Source of the DNA: Campylobacter lanienae NCTC 13004
Lineage (GTDB): Bacteria > Campylobacterota > Campylobacteria > Campylobacterales > Campylobacteraceae
Direction of reading: 5' to 3'
Assembly (NCBI RefSeq): GCF_002139935.1
Contig: NZ_CP015578.1
Location: 62,001 to 126,000, forward strand
Length of the DNA: 64,000 bases
Under the pieces are notes generated by a model that was given only the letters and a program-made list of their open reading frames with translations, was not told the origin of the DNA and did no database searches. Every line of letters starts with the position of its first letter. Position 1 is the first letter of the stretch. Both the position numbers and the translations under genes were made by a program. Below, one piece after another: positions 17,531 to 28,864 of this stretch.

Positions 17531-18202
17531 GTGATCTATGTCTTAGAAGATGAAGGGGCGATTTTAGATCTTATTTGCTATGCTTTAAAATCCCAAAATA
17601 TCCCAGTAAAAGGCTTTAGTCTAGCTAAGGATTTTTATAAAGCCTTAAAAGATCAAATCCCTCAAATTCTAGTGCTTGATGTTATGCTTCCAGATGGCGA
17701 TGGATTTGAGATTTTAAAAGATCTTAAAAATAGTGCTAAATATAAAGATATTTGTGTTTTGATGCTTACAGCTCTTGATAGTGAGATAAATAAGGTCAAA
17801 GGCCTTGATCTAGGTGCTGATGACTATATCGCAAAACCTTTTGGAGTGATGGAGCTTTTGGCTCGTATTAGGGTGATTTCTAGACGCAAAGCCAAAGAAG
17901 AGCCAAATAGCGATATAAGCTTTAATGGATTGGAGTTTTCATATAAAAATCATATTGTTAAAGTTAATGGCAAGCCTTTGGAATTAACCTTAAAAGAATT
18001 TGAATTACTTGGGTTTTTATTACAAAATCCAAATCAAGTTTTTAGCCGTGATATGCTTTTAGAGATGATATGGGGCTATAGCTATGATAAAGAGAGTAGA
18101 ACGATAGATATGCATATTAAAACACTAAGAAAAAAGCTTGGTAATATGTCAGATATGATTAGGACAATTCACGGAGTTGGTTATAAGTTAGTAAGAGAGT
18201 AG
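17531..18202 (+). CDS. OmpR/PhoB-family response regulator, probable phosphate regulator
   Basis: This 223-residue protein has an N-terminal receiver domain with the phosphoacceptor D50 in L-V-L-D-V-M-L-P-D-G and the conserved Lys in A-K-P-F. The C-terminal winged helix has the R-T-I-D-M-H-I-K-T-L-R-K-K-L recognition region. The GTG start at 17531 has AAGGAA upstream, and a TATAAT-like element lies in the 35-base gap after pstB. Its position between pstB and a sensor kinase suggests it senses phosphate limitation. Campylobacter has a known phosphate pair called PhosR/PhosS; whether this pair is its orthologue was not tested. Confidence 0.88.
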   Translation: MIYVLEDEGAILDLICYALKSQNIPVKGFSLAKDFYKALKDQIPQILVLDVMLPDGDGFEILKDLKNSAKYKDICVLMLTALDSEINKVKGLDLGADDYIAKPFGVMELLARIRVISRRKAKEEPNSDISFNGLEFSYKNHIVKVNGKPLELTLKEFELLGFLLQNPNQVFSRDMLLEMIWGYSYDKESRTIDMHIKTLRKKLGNMSDMIRTIHGVGYKLVRE

Positions 18203-18203
18203 G

Positions 18204-19907
18204 ATGCAAAAAAGGGTATTTTATTTCATTATTTTTTCTACATTAGCACTAGCTTTATTTATCAATATATTTTTGATATTTTCTATAGAATCTGTGCTTA
18301 AAAATGAGCTTTTTGATAGATTGAAAAATTATGCTTATAGCATTAAAAGTGAGGTTTTATCATCTATCCAAAATGGCTCTATACAAAGCTTAAAAGACCT
18401 AGATGAGACTTATAGAATTAGCATAATTGACCAAAATGGAGTTGTGATATATGATAATTTTGCCAATAATCTAAATTTGGATAATCACAGCAATAGAGCC
18501 GAGTTTAAAGAGGCGATAGAATATGGAGAATCCACAAATATACGCTATTCTAATACACTTTTAAAGCGAAATTTATATTATGGGCTTAAAATCTCTAATG
18601 AAAAAGGGGAATTTGTTTTAAGAATTTCAAAAGAACAAGATTATCTATATGCGATATTTATGAGCTTTATACCTTATATTGTTGCTGAGATTATAGCGGT
18701 GCTGATATTTTCATTTTTATTAGCTAAATACCTTACGCATATAATTTTACGCCCAATTTACAATATAGATTTAAAGAATTTAGATGAGAATTTACCATAT
18801 CCAGAGCTTAGAGTTTTGATAGAAACTCTCAAAAAACAAAACAAAATTATCAAAAGCCAATTTAAACATCTAAAACAAAAAAGACAAGAGCTACAATCTC
18901 TAACCAAAGGTATGAAAGATGGCCTTATCATCATCAATCGCTCCGGAGAGATACTAAGCATAAATCCAAGCGCTCAAAAATACTTTGCTAATTTAGCCAA
19001 ACATACTAATATATCTCAAATTCAAAATGATCTATTTTTAAAGCTTTTATTACAAAATTTAAGAGATTTCAAAGATGGCAAGATATCTTGCGAGATAAGA
19101 GAGCAGATAGTGTTTATGCAAGAGACTTTGGTGGAGTGTGAGATTGTCTTTTCGCCGATTTTTTCGCAAAAAGGCAAATTCAAAGGGCTAATTATCGTTA
19201 TTTGCGATATTACAGAGCTTAAAAGAAACCAAAATTTAAGCAAAGAATTTAGCGCTAATGTAACTCACGAGCTTAAAACCCCGCTAACTTCTATAATGGG
19301 AAATGCCGAGATGATTAGAAATAATCTTGTAAAAAGTGATGATATTCCGCATTTTATAGATACAATTTATAATGAATCTAAAAGATTATTACACCTAATA
19401 GAAGATATTTTGAAATTATCATTTTTAGATGAATCCCATACCAAAAATATCCCATTTTCCAAAGTAGAGCTTAAAAATCTACTCTTAAAAGTCTATTCTA
19501 ACTTAAAAAGCGTAGCCAAAAAATATGATATTGAGTTTAAATTTGAGCTTGAAGAGGCCTATATCCACGGCTCAAAAGAGCTATTAGAACACGCTATTTT
19601 CAATCTATGTGATAACGCTATTAAATACAATCACCCAGGTGGCTATGTCAAAATCAAGATAAGAAATTTGCAAGATTGCGTAGAGCTTAGCATTAAAGAT
19701 AGTGGCATAGGAATTGAGCCAAGCTCACAAGAGCGGATATTTGAGAGATTTTATTGCGTGGATAAAAGTTATAGCAAAAAAGTAGGTGGCACAGGATTAG
19801 GACTATCAATAGTTAAATCAGTTTTAAATATGCACCACGCCAAAGTAAAATTAAAAAGCCAAAAAGATATAGGAAGTGAGTTTATAATCATCTTTCAAAA
19901 ATCTTAG
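18204..19907 (+). CDS. Membrane sensor histidine kinase, PhoR-like
   Basis: This 567-residue kinase has two membrane helices (about 7-28 and 152-175) enclosing a roughly 120-residue periplasmic sensor. A PAS-like domain with G-L-I-I-I-N-R-S-G-E-I-L-S-I-N-P follows. The dimerisation helix holds H355 in T-H-E-L-K-T-P-L-T-S. The ATPase domain has the N box D-N-A-I-K-Y-N, a G1 box D-S-G-I-G-I-E and the G2 box G-G-T-G-L-G-L. It starts 1 base after the regulator stop, so the two form one two-component system. Phosphate is the likely stimulus from its pst linkage. Confidence 0.88.
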   Translation: MQKRVFYFIIFSTLALALFINIFLIFSIESVLKNELFDRLKNYAYSIKSEVLSSIQNGSIQSLKDLDETYRISIIDQNGVVIYDNFANNLNLDNHSNRAEFKEAIEYGESTNIRYSNTLLKRNLYYGLKISNEKGEFVLRISKEQDYLYAIFMSFIPYIVAEIIAVLIFSFLLAKYLTHIILRPIYNIDLKNLDENLPYPELRVLIETLKKQNKIIKSQFKHLKQKRQELQSLTKGMKDGLIIINRSGEILSINPSAQKYFANLAKHTNISQIQNDLFLKLLLQNLRDFKDGKISCEIREQIVFMQETLVECEIVFSPIFSQKGKFKGLIIVICDITELKRNQNLSKEFSANVTHELKTPLTSIMGNAEMIRNNLVKSDDIPHFIDTIYNESKRLLHLIEDILKLSFLDESHTKNIPFSKVELKNLLLKVYSNLKSVAKKYDIEFKFELEEAYIHGSKELLEHAIFNLCDNAIKYNHPGGYVKIKIRNLQDCVELSIKDSGIGIEPSSQERIFERFYCVDKSYSKKVGGTGLGLSIVKSVLNMHHAKVKLKSQKDIGSEFIIIFQKS

Positions 19908-20025
19908 TTAAAAACCACTAAGCAAATTTAAATAAATTTCAAATTAATATCCAAATTTTATCGGTGTATTAGCTTTTTTAAGATACAATTACCCCATTTG
20001 TATAATCAAAATCACAAGGAAAATT

Positions 20026-22576
<2,551 letters not shown>

Positions 22577-22583
22577 GTAAAAG

Positions 22584-23294
22584 ATGAAAAGAGTTATTTT
22601 ATTAGCAAGTTGTGCTATGGTGCTGTTAGCTAGAGAGAATCCATTTGTCCCAGATGATATCAATACCACTACGCTAAACTCTACAAATATCAGCCAAAAC
22701 TCTCCAAAACTAGATAAAATCATAGCCAAATTTCCAAGTGATGCTAGAGAGTTAGTGAGTGCGACTTTTAATTACAAATCCATAGATGGTAGTATAAAGC
22801 AAAAGAGTATTGATATTAATGCAAGTTTTGATTGGCATGATGATATCATCATCTCATCGCAATCCCCAGTGACAAATGAGACTACCCCAGCCCTTGATGT
22901 ATCAGTTACTACCACAGATGAACAGACCAAACAAGCCGCAGCCAAAAAGGCCGCACCAAAGCCACTTAGCGTCCCACCTAAGATAGAACCGCCACTAGAT
23001 AGTGTCTCATTTATGGATTTTATCAAATTCGATATTTTTAACTCAAAAATCGAAATTATCAATCAAGATAGATTGATAAGGGATTTTATCATCAATAAAC
23101 CGGATAAAATTGTTATGGATTTTCATAAAAATAGCGAATTCAATACCCAAACCATAAGAGTCTATAAAGGCCCATTAAAAAAGATAACAATTGGAGCTCA
23201 TAAAGATTATTATAGAGTTGTATTATTCTTAGATGGCAACTACCACTACGGGCTTCGCCAAAGTGGCAATGGATATACTCTCACACTTAGATAA
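22584..23294 (+). CDS. AMIN domain-containing periplasmic protein
   Basis: This 236-residue protein has a short N-terminal signal sequence ending near residue 18, a low-complexity Thr/Lys/Pro-rich middle, and a C-terminal AMIN-like beta domain (about 145-236) with the family pattern D-K-I-V-M-D-F-H and R-V-V-L-F-L-D. AMIN domains bind peptidoglycan and localise proteins to the division site or secretins. Its position after an ftsB-like gene supports a cell-envelope role. It lies 2 bases before rnhB. Confidence 0.8.
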   Translation: MKRVILLASCAMVLLARENPFVPDDINTTTLNSTNISQNSPKLDKIIAKFPSDARELVSATFNYKSIDGSIKQKSIDINASFDWHDDIIISSQSPVTNETTPALDVSVTTTDEQTKQAAAKKAAPKPLSVPPKIEPPLDSVSFMDFIKFDIFNSKIEIINQDRLIRDFIINKPDKIVMDFHKNSEFNTQTIRVYKGPLKKITIGAHKDYYRVVLFLDGNYHYGLRQSGNGYTLTLR

Positions 23295-23296
23295 TT

Positions 23297-23866
23297 ATGC
23301 CTAGCATTTGCGGCGTAGATGAAGCTGGTAGGGGTGCTTTGGCCGGTGAGTTGGTGGTATGTGGATGTGCTTTTAAGGCTGATGTGAGTGAGCTTGGATT
23401 AACTGATTCTAAAAAGCTCACCCCCAAAAAAAGAGAGCAGATATACCAAAATTTGATTTTGAAATCGAATTTTATAACTATATATTTTAATAACAAAATT
23501 ATAGACCAAATCGGTCTTAGCGAATGTTTAAGAGCTGCTTTGAGAGTGGTGAAATTTCACTTTAAAGATCATTTGATAATCTATGATGGTAATTGTGATT
23601 ATGGTATTAAGGGGATTAGCACGATGATCAAAGCCGATGCGAAAATCCCACAAGTAAGCGCAGCTAGCATAATAGCCAAGGTAAGCCGAGATAGACAGAT
23701 GAGATCTTTTGATAGCTTATACCCAAATTTTGGCTATGCCAAGCACAAAGGCTATGGAGTTAAGGCTCATATAGAGGCACTTAGACGATTTGGATCAAAT
23801 GATTTAACTAGACTTAGCTTTAAGCCAAAAGCCCTTGAAAGCTCACTTTTTAGGGATGAAATTTGA
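23297..23866 (+). CDS. rnhB: Ribonuclease HII
   Basis: This 189-residue RNase HII removes ribonucleotides from RNA-DNA hybrids and from DNA. The catalytic signature G-V-D-E-A-G-R-G lies at the N-terminus, followed by T-D-S-K-K-L and the K-A-D-A-K segment with A-A-S-I-I-A-K-V-x-R-D. The length is slightly short but within the family. Its stop overlaps the next gene's TTG start. Confidence 0.95.
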   Translation: MPSICGVDEAGRGALAGELVVCGCAFKADVSELGLTDSKKLTPKKREQIYQNLILKSNFITIYFNNKIIDQIGLSECLRAALRVVKFHFKDHLIIYDGNCDYGIKGISTMIKADAKIPQVSAASIIAKVSRDRQMRSFDSLYPNFGYAKHKGYGVKAHIEALRRFGSNDLTRLSFKPKALESSLFRDEI

Positions 23867-24924
23867 GTATTTTAGAGAGTCTTTATCAAAATCCGCCAAA
23901 ATATAGAGAGTTTTTAGAGCGTAAAATTCAAATTCAAAGCCCCAAAATCCTATTAAAAGGTGTTAATGGTAGCGGGAAAAGCTCGCTTATTTTAAATCAT
24001 TTGAGCAAATTTGATAATTTTTTGTATATTGACCTTGATGATGTAAGAAGCTTTGGTGTGGAGCTAAATTTGGATGAATTTATCAAGGCTAAAGGGATAA
24101 AGGCTTTGGCAATTGAGAATTTAAAAGAGCCGATAACCTTGCCTAAATGCGATAATATCATCATTTCTACCGATTTAAATTCGCTTTATATAGATGGACT
24201 TGATGAGGTTGAGATATTGGGGTTGGATTATGAAGAGTTTATGCTTTTTTACCATAAAAATTATGAAGCTAAGACGCTTTTTAGCCACTTTTTAAATCGT
24301 GGGAATTTGGCTTTTAGTCCATTTTTAAGCGAATTTGAGATTGGTGGATTTTTACAAAAATATATTAAATCATCAAAAGGTGAGCTAAATACAAAAATTT
24401 TAGCAAATGTCGCAAATTTCATCCATCAACCACTAAATTCATATCAAATTTATAAAAATTTAAAATCCCATATGAAGCTTAGTAAAGATAGATTATACCA
24501 AAATATCATAGAACTTCAAGACCAAAATCTGATAAAAACCATTAAGCACATTAGCGATGATACCAGTTTAAAGAGGGTATATTTCAGTGATTTTGCTCTA
24601 AAATCAGCCCTAAGTATCCACAAAGATCCTAAAGCCACAATCGCAAATATGGTATTTTGTGAGCTTTTAAAGCTAAAAAAGGAGATAAAGTATAGTAATC
24701 AACTAGATTTTATCATCTCTGATATGAATTTGGGGATTTTGATTTTGCCATTTTTGCCTTTGGAGCTTGCTTTGTTAAAGGCTAAGAAATTAAGCAACTA
24801 TTGTGATGATTTGGGGATTAAAAGGGTAGATATAATCTCAAATTCGCAAAGTCAGATTGTGAAATTTGATAAAATCACATATAATTTAATGCCATTTTGG
24901 CAGTGGGCTGCGTGGCTAAATTAA
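23863..24924 (+). CDS. Predicted AAA-type ATP-binding protein
   Basis: This 353-residue soluble protein has a Walker A motif (G-V-N-G-S-G-K-S-S, about 33-41), a possible Walker B (L-Y-I-D-L-D-D-V) and a helical region. A winged-helix-like segment (about 195-240) follows. The layout resembles the AAA_14/DUF4143 class of ATPases, whose roles are mostly unknown. The TTG start at 23863 overlaps the rnhB stop. Epsilonproteobacterial genomes often carry such an ATPase beside rnhB, but no function can be assigned. Confidence 0.75.
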   Translation: MSILESLYQNPPKYREFLERKIQIQSPKILLKGVNGSGKSSLILNHLSKFDNFLYIDLDDVRSFGVELNLDEFIKAKGIKALAIENLKEPITLPKCDNIIISTDLNSLYIDGLDEVEILGLDYEEFMLFYHKNYEAKTLFSHFLNRGNLAFSPFLSEFEIGGFLQKYIKSSKGELNTKILANVANFIHQPLNSYQIYKNLKSHMKLSKDRLYQNIIELQDQNLIKTIKHISDDTSLKRVYFSDFALKSALSIHKDPKATIANMVFCELLKLKKEIKYSNQLDFIISDMNLGILILPFLPLELALLKAKKLSNYCDDLGIKRVDIISNSQSQIVKFDKITYNLMPFWQWAAWLN

Positions 24925-25124
24925 GCTAATGCTATAAAATTTATAGTGAAATTATCAAAATATTACCATATTATTACAATTATTTTTATATATGTTACAA
25001 ATTTACACACATAAAATAAAAATGCTATTTTAAGTTTAAAAAATTAAATTTATTTGTGATTTTACCGATAGATGAATTCAAGGGAATTTAAATATACCCT
25101 TAAACCACAAATGGAGAATCAAAT

Positions 25125-25184
25125 ATGAGAAAAATCTTTTTTCTTAGATTATTTCACCATAGTTTTGGAATTTGCAATTGGTAG
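25125..25184 (+). CDS. Candidate 19-residue leader peptide
   Basis: An ATG at 25125 has GGAG 8 bases upstream and opens a 19-codon frame ending at TAG, 6 bases before the next gene. The peptide is Phe/Leu-rich, has a double His, and ends G-I-C-N-W. The next gene has no good ribosome binding site of its own, so translation may be coupled. A weak hairpin AAGGG/CCCTT (25080-25101) lies upstream. It may be an attenuation leader or a small protein in its own right. Confidence 0.5.
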   Translation: MRKIFFLRLFHHSFGICNW

Positions 25185-25190
25185 GCGATA

Positions 25191-25499
25191 ATGGCTCTTG
25201 TAGATGTTTGCGGAAAGCTTATTGATACGAAGGTAAAATTTTGGGGCAAACCTGCGTTAGATTTCGCTCAAATAGAGCTAGAAAAGCAGATAGCTAGGCA
25301 AAAAGAGGAAGAAAAAAAGCTCTTAAGCATAGAATACACCAAAGAAGAGCTTAGCATAAGTGCTACAAATAGTAACACAGATACCAGCTCTACTGATACC
25401 CAAACTACCCAATCCACCCAACCAGTTAGCCAAAGTAGCTTTGATGGAATTGAGATAAATTACTCTAGGACATATTTAAAGCTTGATATATATGCTTAA
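25191..25499 (+). CDS. Small protein of unknown function
   Basis: This 102-residue protein has a compact N-terminus (1-35, containing one Cys and F-W-G-K-P-A), a charged helix rich in Glu/Lys (36-55), a Ser/Thr/Gln-rich disordered stretch (about 57-85) and a short closing strand. No signal peptide or membrane helix is evident. It follows the leader ORF by 6 bases. I do not recognise a family, and the Ser/Thr linker could separate two small binding segments. Confidence 0.55.
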   Translation: MALVDVCGKLIDTKVKFWGKPALDFAQIELEKQIARQKEEEKKLLSIEYTKEELSISATNSNTDTSSTDTQTTQSTQPVSQSSFDGIEINYSRTYLKLDIYA

Positions 25500-25607
25500 G
25501 CCCCTTTTTAAGGTGTTTATATAAAATTATAATTTCATAAAATCCAAGATAATCACAGATAAAATTTAAAAATTTAGCTATAATTATACAAATATTAAGG
25601 AGAAATT

Positions 25608-25790
25608 GTGTCTAAATTTGAAAGAGTTTTAAGAGTTGTAATCGGTATTTTGGTGATAGTTGGAGTATGGTATTTCTATGCTAGTTGGTGGGCTTTGATA
25701 GGTTTGGTGCCTTTGATAACAGGATTAATAGGCTTTTGCCCAATATACAGGGTATTAGGCAAACAAAGCTGCCCATTTAAGAAAAAGTGA
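25608..25790 (+). CDS. DUF2892 family inner-membrane protein
   Basis: This 60-residue protein has two hydrophobic helices (about 8-24 and 27-45), the family pattern R-V-x-R-x-x-x-G near the start and the closing G-F-C-P-x-Y-x-x-L-G with a later Cys-Pro. That is the DUF2892 (YgaP membrane part) layout, often found with rhodanese or sulfur genes. The GTG start at 25608 has AAGGAG upstream and TATAAT at 25579-25584. Its two conserved cysteines may bind a ligand or each other. Confidence 0.8.
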   Translation: MSKFERVLRVVIGILVIVGVWYFYASWWALIGLVPLITGLIGFCPIYRVLGKQSCPFKKK

Positions 25791-25801
25791 TATAAATTTG
25801 G

Positions 25802-26455
25802 CTAAGCTTCTAGGCTTAGTCCATTTTGATTTAAAAAATATACCTTATCTACTACCTTATTTATAAATTCCTTATCGTGTGAGACGATGATTTGAGCGAT
25901 ATCTAAGCTACCAAGGATATTTGCTACCTTGATTTGCATATCATAATCAAGCGCAGTTGTGGGCTCATCAAGTAATAAAATTTTAGGCTCGGTTATCAAA
26001 ACCCCAGCTAATGCCACAAGCTTTTTTTCACCACCAGAGAGATAAAAGACTATCTCATCTCTTAAGTGCGAAATCCCAAGTTCACCTAGCATAAACTCAG
26101 CTCTTTTTCTTGCTTCATCCTTGCTTACACCCCTTGCCAAAAGGCTAAAAGCCACATCCTCAATAACACTTGGAGCGATAAATTGATCATCGCTATTTTG
26201 GAACAAAAAGCCTATTAAATTTCTATATTTTTCAAACTCACTTAGCTCTCTCATAGGCTCGTGAAATATCTCCACACTACCATCACAAGGCTTATTAAGA
26301 CCGCCAATTATCTCAAGTAGGGTTGATTTGCCAGAGCCATTTTGACCTATGATAGCGACCTTTTCTTTGTGTGAGAGATTTAAATTTAAATTCTCAAACA
26401 AAACTCTATTTGCTATTTTAGCTTTTATATTTTTTAGTGTTACAGAACAGCTCAA
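25802..26455 (-). CDS. nikO: ECF transporter ATPase, nickel/cobalt type
   Basis: This 217-residue ABC ATPase has Walker A G-Q-N-G-S-G-K-S-T, Q-loop F-Q-N-S-D-D-Q (the usual ECF form), signature L-S-G-G-E-K-K and Walker B I-L-L-L-D-E-P. It powers an energy-coupling-factor transporter. It is the last gene of the nickel-type operon and starts at TTG 26455, overlapping the stop of the T component. Nickel rather than cobalt is suggested by the NikK/NikL-type partners. Confidence 0.87.
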   Translation of the reverse strand: MSCSVTLKNIKAKIANRVLFENLNLNLSHKEKVAIIGQNGSGKSTLLEIIGGLNKPCDGSVEIFHEPMRELSEFEKYRNLIGFLFQNSDDQFIAPSVIEDVAFSLLARGVSKDEARKRAEFMLGELGISHLRDEIVFYLSGGEKKLVALAGVLITEPKILLLDEPTTALDYDMQIKVANILGSLDIAQIIVSHDKEFINKVVDKVYFLNQNGLSLEA

Positions 26456-27105
26456 ATCAATACTCCTTGCCTTAAAATCAGTGCGATTAAAACCAAAATT
26501 ATAAGCAAAATATCACAAAATCCAAATTTAATGCTATTTTTAAATTTATAAAATTTCCCATCAAATCCCCTAGCTAGCATTGTTTTTTCTAACATTTGAG
26601 ATTTTTTAAACGCACTTAAAAATAGCATTGCGACTAAATTTGCGTATGTTTGATATACAAAAATCGAAGTTTTGTGATTGAAATTTCTAGCTTTTAAAGT
26701 GCGTTTAAATTTGTAAAAATCCATCTTGCCTATCTCTATAAATCTAACACAAAAATAGAATAAATAGCTAATTTTATTACCCATTCCAAGCCCTGAAACG
26801 CCTAGTGCTAGGCTATATGAGTTAAGCTTATGAAATGACAAAAGTCCAAATAAAATAATCAAATTTGACCTTACAAATATAAGCAAAGCTAAATTTAAAT
26901 TATCCGCTAAAAGCACACTTATAACGACCAAAATAATGAAAAAATTCAAAAAAACAAGCCGTTTTAAAATCTCAAAAATATATCTAAATTTGATTAAGCC
27001 CAAAAATATAAGTGGCAAAAAGTGAGTCAAATATATCTTTCCACTAAGAGCCACAAAAAAGCTAAAAACCGCAAAACACGCTATAGAGATAGATGGATTT
27101 ATCAT
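26452..27105 (-). CDS. nikQ: ECF transporter transmembrane (T) component, CbiQ/NikQ-like
   Basis: This 217-residue protein has about five hydrophobic segments and a cytoplasmic loop with K-R-T-L-K-A-R-N-F and a later L-A-R-G-F-D-G. These correspond to the two Ala-Arg-Gly coupling helices of T components. It links the substrate-binding NikM to the NikO ATPase. Both of its ends overlap neighbours by four bases, as expected in a tight operon. Confidence 0.82.
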   Translation of the reverse strand: MINPSISIACFAVFSFFVALSGKIYLTHFLPLIFLGLIKFRYIFEILKRLVFLNFFIILVVISVLLADNLNLALLIFVRSNLIILFGLLSFHKLNSYSLALGVSGLGMGNKISYLFYFCVRFIEIGKMDFYKFKRTLKARNFNHKTSIFVYQTYANLVAMLFLSAFKKSQMLEKTMLARGFDGKFYKFKNSIKFGFCDILLIILVLIALILRQGVLI

Positions 27106-27491
27106 TTTCTTTTAATCAGATATAATATCCCAAAAATCAAAATAATAGCTATCAAACTATAGATAATCTTTGAAATTTGATTATCATCTTCTATAGTGAT
27201 TTTCGTATCAGTAGAAAATGAAATTCTCTTCTCATGAGCCAAAGAGCCATCAACCAAAATATCAAATTCATTTGCCATTAGTTTAAGCCTAGCAACGCCA
27301 TTTTCGTCAGTTTTGGCATTTTGTATGATTTTATCATCTTTGATGATATCGATATTACAATTTCTACAAGGCGAATTACCATAAAAATAGCTCTTAATCA
27401 CTACAAAATCGCCATCTTGACTAGCAAAAACCTTCAAAGAGTGAGCTTGCAGACTCACACCACAAAGCAGTATCAAAATTAGCCTTATCAA
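27102..27491 (-). CDS. nikL: Nickel ECF transporter accessory protein, NikL-like
   Basis: This 129-residue protein has a signal peptide (1-16), a beta-rich periplasmic domain with a Cys pair (C-R-N-C) and the carboxypeptidase-regulatory-like run D-E-N-G-V-A-R-L, and one C-terminal membrane helix (about 106-125). This matches NikL/NikN-type auxiliary subunits that sit beside NikM. The Cys pair and the N-terminal His may bind nickel. Sequence similarity in this class is low, so the name rests partly on context. Confidence 0.7.
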   Translation of the reverse strand: MIRLILILLCGVSLQAHSLKVFASQDGDFVVIKSYFYGNSPCRNCNIDIIKDDKIIQNAKTDENGVARLKLMANEFDILVDGSLAHEKRISFSTDTKITIEDDNQISKIIYSLIAIILIFGILYLIKRK

Positions 27492-28090
27492 TTTAAAAGC
27501 TCCTTATTAACTCTATTAATAAAACTTATAGCAAATAGGCTTATTATCCCCTCAATTATCATTAGTGGGAAATTAGCAGCCAAAGCAAGCCCAGATATAG
27601 CCAAAAACTCCTTGCCATTTAAGACCAAAACTCCACTCAAAATAAGCGATGAGCATAAAAGCGGAATGAAACCGACTAAAAACCAGCATATATATTGATA
27701 GATTTTTTGGTATTTTTGCTCTTTAAAAGATAGTTTGACAAAATACCTAGCAAATATCGTAGGCGCCGCTATCATAAGCAAATTCACCCCCAAAACGCTA
27801 ATCCCCCCATAGCCAAAAAAGAGAGTTTGAAGTAAAAGCCCCACGCATATAGCTAAGATCGCATTTACGCCCAAGAACGCACCCACCAAACCACCTAATA
27901 TCAGATGTATCGAAGTGGGCCCAAGGGGAATATGTATAAAAGAAGCTACAAAAAATATAGCGCTCATACAGGCGATTTTAGGGATATCTTTGAAATTTAA
28001 TTTATAGATAAGATAAGCCACCCAAACCCCAGCGACAACCGCCGCTGGGATGATAATTTCAGGCTTTAAAACTCCTTCACTAATATGCAT
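27488..28090 (-). CDS. nikM: ECF transporter substrate-binding membrane component, CbiM/NikM
   Basis: This 200-residue protein begins M-H-I-S-E-G, where the N-terminal Met-His of CbiM/NikM coordinates the metal ion directly. The P-L-G-P-T-S-I-H-L motif (about 60-70) and six to seven hydrophobic helices complete the family pattern. The start shares one base with the nikK stop (TAATG). It provides nickel or cobalt specificity. Confidence 0.9.
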   Translation of the reverse strand: MHISEGVLKPEIIIPAAVVAGVWVAYLIYKLNFKDIPKIACMSAIFFVASFIHIPLGPTSIHLILGGLVGAFLGVNAILAICVGLLLQTLFFGYGGISVLGVNLLMIAAPTIFARYFVKLSFKEQKYQKIYQYICWFLVGFIPLLCSSLILSGVLVLNGKEFLAISGLALAANFPLMIIEGIISLFAISFINRVNKELLN

Positions 28091-28839
28091 TATTCATAAT
28101 CCTTAGTCTCTACCCAGATAACTGCGCCGATCTCTACAGGATACTCTTTACCATCTTTTTTGATTGTTTCATCATCTTCATTTAAAGCAGAAAATCCCCA
28201 CCAACCAGCAAGTGGCATAGCAAAGCTAAACTCACCAAGCTCATTAGTCTTAACCTCTTGAGTTATATAGTCTTCGCCAGGGGCTTTAAGAGATTTTGAA
28301 TTTAAATATTCTACTTCTACAATTGTGTTTTTAGCCGGTTTGCCTTTGTATAAGACCTTGCCTGAAAAGATATTTCCCTTATAAAGTCCATAAGGTCTAG
28401 TAAGCGGGATAATCTCAGTTTTTAATCCTATTGGCTCATCCCATCCTTCGCCGTATCCATAGGCATTTACTATAGTTTTGGTAATGTGCCTTATAAAGAT
28501 ATTTTCAGCAGGCTCAAAATATGGTTTTGGATCCATATAAAATTGATACATTCCAGGCTCTTTGATATTGTATTGTGCTTCGTAATAGCTCATTTTGCCA
28601 TCTTTTTTTTCGCTTAAATTTGAGATTAGCTCTTTTTTGCCACCAACAAAAACTCCAGCTTCAACAGGCTTATCTAAGCTCATCATCATACCCTCAAATG
28701 GGTGAGTGAATTTATATGTTATTATCTCTTTGGCCTGAGATGGCTCATCTATAGTAGAATTTGATGGAATTACCACGCCAAAATGCCCCCATGATGCGCA
28801 CGCAAGCGACGCTACTGCTAATAGTGATTTTAATCTCAT
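28090..28839 (-). CDS. nikK: DUF4198 (NikK-type) periplasmic nickel-uptake protein
   Basis: This 249-residue secreted protein has a signal peptide (1-17) followed at once by H-F-G, so His is near the mature N-terminus, as in NikK. The rest is a beta-rich DUF4198 domain with a carboxypeptidase-regulatory-like repeat (T-N-E-L-G-E-F-S-F). ATG at 28839 is chosen over an upstream in-frame start at 28875 because AAAGGAG precedes it and a clean signal peptide results. It heads the nik genes 25 bases after fliI. Confidence 0.82.
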   Translation of the reverse strand: MRLKSLLAVASLACASWGHFGVVIPSNSTIDEPSQAKEIITYKFTHPFEGMMMSLDKPVEAGVFVGGKKELISNLSEKKDGKMSYYEAQYNIKEPGMYQFYMDPKPYFEPAENIFIRHITKTIVNAYGYGEGWDEPIGLKTEIIPLTRPYGLYKGNIFSGKVLYKGKPAKNTIVEVEYLNSKSLKAPGEDYITQEVKTNELGEFSFAMPLAGWWGFSALNEDDETIKKDGKEYPVEIGAVIWVETKDYE

Positions 28840-28864
28840 TATCTCTCCTTTAAATTTAAATATT

